Source of the DNA: Planococcus citri
Taxonomy: Eukaryota > Arthropoda > Insecta > Hemiptera > Pseudococcidae
NCBI RefSeq assembly: GCF_950023065.1
Contig: NC_088677.1
Span: forward strand, 31,021,230 to 31,085,229
Length of the DNA stretch: 64,000 nucleotides
Direction: 5' to 3'
Shown here: in pieces, positions 32,345 through 43,065 of the stretch
Position numbering within the stretch: position 1 is the stretch's first letter
Layout of the letters: each line of letters opens with the position of its first letter
Position numbers and translations under genes: made by a program
The notes under the pieces: generated by a model
The model's input: only the letters and a program-made list of their open reading frames with translations
The model's database searches: none
Told to the model about the DNA's origin: nothing

Positions 32345-34098
32345 ATAAACAAACAATGTATTTATTTCTAATATTTTTTTCCTCAAAAAGTTTACAAAGT
32401 ATTTACATAAAAATAGAGGTCGCACATACAACCGCGAAAAAAGGAAAAAAATGGGAACAAAACTCCTATATACCGCATATGTATAATTTGATTTGAAACT
32501 AACATTGAATTAAAGTGGTATTTGGTGCAAAAATTCATTTAAGTAACATAATGGAAGGAAAAAAAGGAACACTCAAGCATATTACATATTACATAATATA
32601 CATACAAATTAAATAAAACATTTTCTTAAAAAATGTAGGTACGTAAATAAAATAGGTACAACATAATAACTCGTCGTCGATTTTATTCTCGTACATAGAG
32701 ACTCGAATAGTGATGATAAATTCGCCCTTATCCGCTCTTCACACGAATTAAGTTCATCTTTGGTTCTTTATCATAAATAAAATCATATTTAAAACGAAAA
32801 TATTCATCGTAAAAAATAAAACAAGAGTTGATAAAACGTTTAAATTTGCTAAAAAAAATTTGTCAACATGATGTTTGCTTAGAAAAATCGCTACAAAAAT
32901 TTGTTTTCATGAGATCAAAAAAATAATGAAAAAATACGTAATAACAAACAAACAAAAATACATGTTCGATGTACCTATAATCGATTAATAAAATAGTTTT
33001 GGTCGATTTTTTCATAGAAAGATTGTATTTTTTTGTACTTGTGATGCAATTTTTTCATAAAGAAAGGCAACATTGTGATGTTTATTACAAATAAGTCTCT
33101 TCGATTCTCAAAAAAAAATTAATTTCAAAAAACCCGAGAGGTATTATTTACTCCTTCAAATGCATTATGAAGCTGAAACGTTTCGATCTGCGATCTGCAG
33201 TATCTATAGACCTTTAGGGTACTGGATCGTCAAAAAAAAATCGGCGGATTTTGACCAAATTCAGCAAAGACCTTCATTTCAAGCAAAAATATCCAAAAGT
33301 ATAATTTTTAAAACTGGAGAAATATTTTGGGACGCAGTGGTGCCAATTTTTTCATCATTTTTGTTGATTTCAGGGACACTTCCAGAGATAAAATGTCTTA
33401 TGGGTAACTTTCAACTTGAAATGAAGGTCTTTGCTGAATTTCGTCAAAATTCACCAACTTTTTTTCGCGATTTTCTCTCGTTCAATTGATATTTTTACCA
33501 ATCGGAACAAAGCATAAATTTCTCGAATCATCTTCATCTCGTCCAACTTCACTCCTGAAGCTCTTGAGAGCTCTCCTTACATAAGGTTTTTACCTGTACA
33601 TATTATAAATTCACTGCGACGTTCGACGACACGATTACCAACACTTAACCACTATGAAAAAAAGGGGGAAAATTCACCGATAAATAATGGACTACAACTG
33701 AACCGTACATCTACAAAATTCCACTCGTACACAAAACCTTGGGCTTTTTTTTAAATTTTCTTCTCGAGTAGAAAAAAAATACACGTAAAAAAATAATAAA
33801 AATGTAAACAAGTTTATAACTAGGATAAAAAAAAAAGAAAAGGAAACGCACAACAAACGCGATCGATGAGAATGAAAACGAGAGAAAAAAATCCTAAATA
33901 TTCATCATCCGTGTTAAATTCTGCATCCCTTCCCCTTATTTATGTGATGTTTACAAATAAAAAAATTAAAAGTAGTTTCCCATCAATTTGAATGTCAACG
34001 TTGGAATTATAAATTACCGTTCCCAAAAAGGAACAATTTTTGTTTTTTCATTTTAAAATTTGTTTGCTTGTTTGGAGACCGATATTACTCTATATAAA
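32345..34098 (-). other. Probable 3' UTR of Ssdp, polyA signal at 32361-32366
   Basis: Minus-strand AATAAA lies at 32361-32366, about 1.73 kb beyond the Ssdp stop at 34099-34101. No coding frame in the stretch. It contains a long hairpin (33246-33452) entered separately. The UTR call rests on position and the hexamer. Confidence 0.45.
33246..33452. repeat. 38-bp stem inverted repeat (hairpin) within the predicted Ssdp 3' UTR
   Basis: The left arm 33246-33283 and right arm 33415-33452 pair at 36 of 38 positions, with a 131-nt loop. The shared core is aaattcagcaaagacc. Poly-A/T-rich flanks just outside the arms also resemble each other in inverted order. It may be a degraded inverted-repeat transposon or a hairpin-RNA source. 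Confidence 0.9.
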
Positions 34099-37000
34099 TT
34101 ATTGCATATAGAATTCCGAATGTTCGGCGTCTTTCTCAAATCGTTTGGCTTCTTCTTGCATACTTTCTTTAATTTTCAATATAGCTGCTGATTCGGTTTC
34201 ACCCTGTAATTAAAAGAGTAATCCATCGTTAGCTTGGGTATTTCTCTTTGGTATTTAATTAGATGAAAAAAAAATTGTCTATCGTAAACGGCAACGTGTA
34301 TGAAACTTACCACGTTTTTAAAATAAAATTTCTCAAAACACTTCATACGCCTTTATTCGGACATCGTTTCTTTATTCTCATACTTGGAACAAATGGAGAG
34401 CCAGGTGCTTGTTTTAATTATTACGTTGTTTTTACGAGCCTTATGTGAAATTCTCCGAGGCTCGAGGCGGCGTTTTTTCGAATCATTGGAAAAAATAAAA
34501 ACACAAAAAAAAGTTTAACTAAAACGAAAAATTTATGAGCTAAAAACCACCAATCTTTTTTCTGATAACAACGAGGTTTTAAAAGGAAAAAAATATCTAC
34601 ACCATAAAAATTCAATTTTATTATTTTTTTTTCGACAATCTCCCCCCAACCCCCGAAAAATTCCAACTTTCCGCATGGATCGATCATTAAAAAACAGAAA
34701 CCGCTATGAAACAAGTCGACAAAAAAATAATGATACATTTATTCGTAATAAATACTGAAAACACAATTTAACATCACAAATAACACTGAGCAATAAACAG
34801 TAATACACATAAAAACTTATCAAGGCAAAAACACAGTAACATGTTACACGCGTACATCTTAGAAATTAATACTTCTAAAAAAATTTACAAATTTATTTCA
34901 CAAAAAAAAGAAAAGAAAAACAGACTTATTTAATGCCAGGTTAAAGGGGGTTGAAACGACATCTATACACACAGATCATTGTACACCAGCAATATTATAA
35001 TATTCTCTCTCGCTATCAAAAAAAAAAATCCTCCTTTTTTCACGTTTATAAATTATCGCAAAATTAATTGACAAATAAAAAAGAAAATCTATGAGTATTA
35101 TGAGTTCCCAAACTGGGAGCGAGAAAAACAAGATAAAAACGAAGAAAAATATACAACCAATGAAGGTACGTATCATTTATACACAGCGACTAAGTTACAT
35201 TATTTTTTTCCATTTCATTAAGAAATTAACTTAACAACGTGTTAATTTCAATACTGATCAAACACCGTAAAATTTTCCCTTATTTATTATGAAAATAGTA
35301 GATTGCTTAAATGACAAACATAATATACATTCTCACAAAAACGAGTATTTTGAAGAAAAAAAAACATTATTTCTCCCCCAACAAGAGTCTAATTATTTCC
35401 TCCACAAACAGACCCAAGTTGGATTAAAAATTGGATTCGGTAATTAAATTATCCGTGATAGACCTCTCGATTAAAAATTGATCATGATCAAGCACCGATT
35501 AATCGAATCTCGTTAATCGATTCATTTGAGGTTTTCGATCCTACATGATCGTTCATTTGAAAAATGAAAAATCAATTTCAACTTTCAAAATATATTTCTC
35601 AAATTAAAAACCTGATTCGATTTATCGAACCACGAAAATCGATTAATTTTCGATTATCGATTTCATATGATCGATTATTTTTGAAATGAAAAATCAATAG
35701 TTTCAGCCTTGGGCTTTCAAAATAAATATATGTACTTCTTCTTTACGATCAAACAATCGAAAATCGAACCACAAAAATCGATTAATTTTCTTATCGATTT
35801 CACACAATCGATTAATTTTGAAATGAAAAATCAAAAATTTCAGCCTTGGCCTTCAAAATAAATAAACTTCTTCTTTTCGATCAAAATTTGATTAATCGAA
35901 AATCGAACCACAAAAATCGATCAATTTTCAATTTTCGATTTCACATGATCGATTATTTTTGAAATGAAAAATCAATAATTTTAACCTTCAAAATAAATAT
36001 ACTTCTTCTTTTCGATCAATAACTGATCATGATCAAAATTCAAGTAATCGAACCACAAAAATCGATCAATTTTCGATTCCACTTGATCGATAATTTTAAA
36101 AATGAAAAATCAATTTCAGCTCGCCTTCAAAATAAATATACTTCTTTTCGATCAAAAATTGATCACGATCAAAATTAAATTAATCGAACTTCAAAAATCG
36201 ATTCATTTGCGATTTTCGATTCCACATGATCGATCACGCTCAAAATTATTTGTTTTGCATTGTTTCATCTTTGTTTTTTTCATTTTGCAAAAACTGATCA
36301 AAATCGTGTTTCTCTTCGCAAAAATCGATCTTTTGAAAATCGATTTTTCAATTTACGATTTGGATCATAAGCAGCATCGATCTTTTCAAAAATTATCGAG
36401 AGGTCTAAAAATTGATTCTATACATAAAAGTCAACCTACGAGTATATATCCGTTCGTTAAAATCAATTTTATAAAACTCTCACTTGAAAAATCCATCCGT
36501 AACTACGCACGACTTACGTTAAAATAAAACAAAAAAATTATCACAGAAAATAAAGGTAAAATTAACGAGATTTAATTTAACTAAAAAAGAAAAAAAAATT
36601 AAAATATATACGAAAATATTAATTAATTTAAAGAATGCATTTTTCGAACTGAGACAGAAAGAACTTGAGAGAAGAATTAGGTAAGAGAGAAAAAATCCAC
36701 ATCAAAATGTCACCATTATTAATTCTACTTTCTACATACATACTCGTACTAATGAAAAAACTTCTCGTTTCATGGTTTTCAAACAGTGCCAACCTGATTA
36801 GACGAGTTCCTACCAGACACAATTCAATTTTTCTAGCGTATTCATCCTTATGCAAATAATTAGTTTCCTCCAAACAAAAAAATATAATTTTTGATAACAA
36901 AGTGTACGAACAAGAAACATCCCAGCGGAAAATGATTGGATCTGATCAGGTCTAATAGGATGTGGTCAGGTCCAATTAAGTCTCTCCTATTGAGTTAAAT

Positions 37001-40000
37001 CAATAAATATTTTGTTTGAAAAATAATGAAAAAAAAAGGTCTGTACAGATCTAATCTGATCCAGGGAATATCCGGTCCGGATCTGATCAGGTCTGGTTAG
37101 ATCCAATCAGATTTCTCCTTTTAGATGTCATCTGAACAGATCTGGTCAGGTCTGATCAGATCAAATTGGATGCAGGAAATGTTCGAATCTGATCATATCC
37201 TATCATTTTTCGCTGAGGTGCTGATCATGAACGAACAGCCATCCTCCCCTCCTGCTCACGCTATCGTAATCGCATTAAACCGACACAAATTAATCAACAT
37301 TGGCCAATTTTCGTGAAATACTGATCAAAGACTTTCTGATTTTTTTTTTCACTAGTGTATAATTTTCACTTTTAATTAATCAAACGTCATCCTTTTGGAA
37401 ATTTACATAAATAAATGAACATTGAAAATGAAAATGATACAACAGGGTGCCAAAAAAATTCGAATCAAAATGCAGAGCTGTTTGAATGTTGGTAAAACAA
37501 CAATTGATGAAACATGCCATTTTTAAAAATAGAATTTATCAATTTCCAATTTTCACTTCACATTTCACCTTCTCTTCCTTCCCCCCTCTTAAAATGCACC
37601 CTCACCCTTTGAGAATGTATTCCTAATTTTTAAACCCCCTCCTCACACAGCCAAAATTCCAGGTGCTGAAGAGCTTTTTTCGATTTTCAGTGAATTTTCA
37701 AAAATCAAATTTGGGTCAAAAATGAGAAAAAAAAATCAAATTTTTACCAAATTAGCGTAGAAATTTGAAATAAACTCTATTTTCGACCCGCCAAATCGAT
37801 TGGAAACGGTTTCGAAACGTTTTGCGGAGTTCTAGGGCTCGTAGCAGATTTTTGACACTTGAAATTTCCACCCAAACGAAATTGGAAAACCGTAATTCAC
37901 TTAAACGTACTAAGTTGACTGGAGGTGGTTTCAAGTCGTTTTGGAACCTTCGGAGACGTTTTGGAAATCGGAGTTTTTCAAAAAATGCTATAAAATCTGT
38001 GTACATTTTTTTTAACCGATTACACTCCACTTTTTTTTCTCAAAATCCACAAGCTCCAAGTCGAAACCATATTTTTCTAACGTTTGAAGTAAAAAGTTGA
38101 AATTTAGTTTGCACCCTATTTTTTACATCAAATCAGACAATCGAATGAAACTCGGACAAATTCCTCGATAAATTACAAACCAAAAAAATAATCAAATAAA
38201 ATTTTCAAAACGAAGAAAAAAATCGTTTAAACAACGAATGAAATCTTTAAAATCTCGATGACACTCTGATAAATTCCAGTCCCTCTAGACAGCACAATTT
38301 TCTCATTAGTACAAACACTCGAATGTTCTTCCAGTCCTAAATATCGACTTTCCAACGATTTAGTAAATCGGTAGAAAAAAAAAAAGAAAACTAAAAACTA
38401 AATTAAAATTAATTCCTTCGTCACTTCTCGTTATCTTCCTCTTAAATAAATTACAACAAACCAATTACGAGTATTACGTACGTCATCGTTTCAGAGAATG
38501 AAATAGGTAAAAAAGAAAAAGAAAAAGATTTATAGTATCTTAACATTATAAACGTAATATCGTCTTGAAAATTATGCAAAATGCAAAAAAAATAAATAAA
38601 AGAAAAAAAAATAATTATTTATAAATGTATTATAAATACCTATCGTTGCAGTTGGAAGAAAAATCTAAGTTAGTTTTTAAATTAGTGGAGAAAAAATTCA
38701 TTCTACAAACCGAGCGAGCGAGCACGACATATACACGATGGATGAAATAGGTAGGTAATTCTAGTGAAAATTGGATGAAAATTACGGATTACGGCCAACG
38801 ACAATTTATATAAAGGCGTCTCTTTTAGTCTTCTCTATGCTACTGGCTGTGATTTATTTTTCCATCACGGTTCCCAATTTAATAACTGTAATTCTAAATG
38901 AAAGAGACAGTACTATTACTTTTACACCGTAGAGACTTTTCAAAAAAAAAAAAAATAACAGCATAATGTAGAGTAAATCGATCATTTAGAAAAACATTTA
39001 TCATTATTTACCATTTAGGACTGTAGGAACATTCGCATACATACGAGTAAATATTTATAAAACTAAATTCATCGTTATCATTTTGATGAAGAAGGATTTT
39101 AAAAAAGGAAAGAAAATAACGATTTAAAGAATTTATGGCAAAACAAGACTTGGGTATCGATACAAATTCGAGGTAGATTTTTTTTTTTCAAGGAGTAACA
39201 TAAAATTCATCTTCTGTCTGTAGTCTACATTGTCCAACTGACAAAAAATGGTCTAGAAATCGAATTTGGCACATTTTTTTGCAGCCAAAATATTTTTGAA
39301 GGAATTTTGTAAATTTGGGTGAAAATTATCTGAAATGACGTATCTATTTTGAATTTTCGCAGTTGTACAGTAAAGTATAGTCGAACATAGAAACCACAAT
39401 TTTCAGAATGACTCACTCAAGCTCGAAAATCCCTTCTTCAATCTCGAGTAAAAATTAAGTTTTATAATTATTCAAAAGTGGCCTTGCGACTAATCAAAAT
39501 GGATTAAAATTTTACGAATTCTAAATATTTCAACAATACCTACCTAATGGTTTTTTGAGCATTTCTGAAAAATTCCGAGCATGAAAGTGTCATTCAACTT
39601 ATCAAAATAGGATCAAATTTTGCGAAAAAATTGAAATTTTTACAATTTCTGAAGAATTTTGAACCCAAAATTGGATAAAATATTCATGAGTTTTCAAAAA
39701 GATTGGTCGAAAAGGGTTGAAATTTCGACAGAAAGCTAAAAAGGCTGTGGTACAATAAGTGAGGTAAAACTGCCTTTGACTCGAATTTTGATTTTTATGC
39801 TATTTATCGTTTAGTACTACCGAATGATGATTATTGAGCGCATAAGTGGTTTTCCATCGGTACGCAAGAGGGTGGGAGGGAGGGAGCGAGGAGGTAATAC
39901 CACAAAAACACAATTTTCAGAGATTTTACGCGGTCTTCGGCTGTTTTAAAGGGATTTTTTGAAACTACGGGTGAAGGTGAAGATATTTGAGGGTATTGAC

Positions 40001-43000
40001 TCTACATTTTTTCCAATTTTTTTAACTTCAACAGTGACCTCAAAATACATTTTGAAAATTTCAAATCAATGTAACGAGATGTCAAAAATCTGGGGAAAAA
40101 CAAAAAAAATATTTTCACACTTTCAATGTATTTTTTACCATTGATAATTTTTCAGAATTTTTCGAGAAATGACCGCCTAGTGTTTTCTCGCCTAAAGTAG
40201 TCAATTTGGGTCGACAATTTTTTTTCTCGTGATATATCCTTCAAGACGCCGAACTACACTATCAACCTAAATTAAGAAGTAAGACCAAATTTTTTATTTG
40301 AAAAATTTGCGTCATTTTGGGAACCCCTCGCATCCCTTCTGGGTAACTTAAACCACTAAAATTCATGTCCACACTAACATCAACTCGAAATACATTAAAT
40401 ATTATCTATTTCAGCAAAATTAGATATCTTTGATTTTTTCCAACCAGTTTTTATCAAATGTAATTTTTTTCTAATTTGGAAAAATGTGTCAATAAGCTAG
40501 TAGGAAAAAATTTTAATAACGTATTTTGAGAGGTCACGTGACACTTTTTTTAAAAACCCTAAGAATCATGACCAAATTTGCACTCAAAATTTTTCAAAAC
40601 TGTTCAAAAAAGCTTAAAAAGGAATATTTTATTCTTTGCTGAAATTACAACCTTTTTTTTAATAAGTACGTCGCGTGAAACATTATTCAATAATCTCGAA
40701 TAATATGGGGGTAAAAATCTTTGAGAAATGCTCAAAATACATTTTCGTTCTAATATCTCAATTTCTTGCGAAATCTTGACCCTTTGTAATGGATCGCATG
40801 ACACTTTCTTCAAAAATCACAAATATGACCCAATTTTGGATCAAAATTCTTCAGAAATTTTGATATACATTTTCGTCGAAACATTTTAATTTCTCTAAAA
40901 ATGTTAACCCATTTTAATAAGTCGCATAACACATTCCAAAATTTTACAAATAACAACCTAATTTTGGGCTCAAAATTCTTCAAAAATTTTCAAAAAATAT
41001 TTTTATCGAAATATTTGAATTTTTTGCAAAATTTTAACCTATTTTGATAGGTTGGAAGGTCACTTTTAAATAAGTAGGTATTTCTACAACGTTTCATTTT
41101 GAGTCATTTTAAACATTAGAAATTTTCAGGCTCCACCTACGCCTATTTTGCAACTGCGAAAATCCGAAATACGTAGCCTATTTTTCTGGCCCACATCTAC
41201 AGAAAGTCAGCTGACTGAGATTTTTGGGTCACAATAAAATCAGCCAAATTTACACTTTTTGTGGTTTGAGTAGTAGACTCACGATGGTCCAGCCAACGTT
41301 CTCAAAATCATTCAATCATCAATCTATCGTCGAGTAAGCAACGAAATATTTTCTGTAGAGAAGATATCCCTCAAAAGAACTACACTAAAAATCACCTCGA
41401 CAACGATGGGGAAAATAAAATGAGAGAAAAAGAAGAGAAACACCGAATGGCCAGACCTTCGCAAACCTCTAACATTTTCAATATCACTCATTCACTTATC
41501 ATTTTTGTTTTAAATTTCTCTTTAAAATGTAGATACGTATTTTACTCGTCAACATTCATCATCTTTATCATCATCGCATACAAAATTACACATTGCCGTT
41601 TTCGATGAATACTACGACTACGTAGCAATGTAGGTATTGCATTACAATACTAATTAAATAGAAAAATCATCGAAAATACTTACGCTTTCCGAAGGTCCAC
41701 CGAAACCGCCTAAATTATACTCGTTCATGCCACCGCTATTGTCTTCGCGAGGCGTACCAGGTCCTCCGTTGGCAGGCGAATTTTTCATACCATCTAGACC
41801 ATCTCCGTTCATTACTGGGCCCATTGAATTAGGAGCCATCGGACCTAACGGCCCGGAATCAGGTCCGCCACTCATTGAAAAATCCTGGATCATAGAATAT
41901 TTCGTCTATTAGCGTCAAACATATAAAATGTATTCCATACATGTTAATTAATAACGTAGGTAAATAAAATGTACAAAAAAAGGAGTTCAATAATTTCGTT
42001 TTCAAACGAGAAGTGTTTCGAGAGTGAGAGGGATGGAAAAGTAGACAGGAATCGGAGGAGGAAGGAATGTAGGACTTTGGAGGCAGGTCAATATTTCGAT
42101 AAATTAGAAAAATTGAAGAAAATACAATAATGAAACAAAAAAAAATATAACTTACATTAGGCATGTTTCCTCCAGGAACTGGTTTCATGATCGTGTACAT
42201 ATTTTCACCACCTGAAAAAAAGAGGACGAAATACCAGATTTAGATTCATGCAACATCTCTGATAAGTAATGATCATCGTAGATGAAAAAAAAACGTTCTT
42301 AGTTCTACAAACTACTTCATTAATTAAAAAAAAATAATAATAAAAAAATGCATACCTTGGGGACTAGGCATAATAGGCGTTCCAGGTCCGGCCGGTCCTC
42401 CTGAACCAGGTGGTCCCTAAAATCACAACATCAAATTAGTACGATCGCATCATTTACATCTTAGTTCGATGAAATGAGAAATAAAAATTTTTCACTTACT
42501 CCATACGTTCCTGGTGACGATGACGAATAACTCATTGGCTGGAAAAATAATCGCATAAAATTAAAACGAAAATCACATAACTGTGTGTGTGTACCATCAA
42601 ATAGGTAGAATAATATGCATACCGTTGACGTATTCGGTTGCCATGTTGGTCTTCCACCGCTTGGTCCAGCCATAGACATAGGCGACATTCCAGGATTAGG
42701 ACCTGGTCCACCAGGGCCGCTACTGTTTGGTGGAGGGCCTCGCATCGGGCCATAAGAACCAGGACCCATCGGGCCCATACCTGGACCTCGTGGAGGATTC
42801 ATTCGAGGACCCATTGGATTCATACTTGGTGGACCTGATGAGATGAAAAAACACATTTTAGATGACAAATTCTTCGTAATTTTTAAGAAATAAACTATAA
42901 AACACAGAATAAAACAACATCGAAAGCGAACGAAACCAAAAATATACACACAAGAAACACAGCCAACAAAATTGTCTTAGAAATGAAAACACAAAATAAG

Positions 43001-43026
43001 TTGTTACCAATCTCGATTTTTTTCAA

Positions 43027-43065
<39 letters not shown>

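Larger units (their letters stand above)
34204..41683 (-). other. Ssdp last intron (7.5 kb), repeat-rich
   Basis: GT-AG intron. It carries a ~139-bp satellite (35440-36360), a GATC-rich array (36930-37200), a foldback-element fragment (37660-37990) and family-1 repeats (39470-41060). No additional gene could be supported in between. Confidence 0.65.

Noticed and set aside
36102..36527. 141-codon plus-strand frame
   Set aside because: Runs through the 139-bp satellite; the Lys/Ile/Phe-rich protein simply reflects the repeat.
41684..42834. Collagen-like Gly-Pro repeats
   Set aside because: The GP/GPM runs lack strict G-X-Y periodicity over length and belong to the disordered tail of Ssdp.
42638..42838. 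Trp/His/Arg-rich plus-strand frame
   Set aside because: Shadow of the Gly-Pro-Met-rich Ssdp exon on the other strand; composition is an artefact of GGTCC-type codons.
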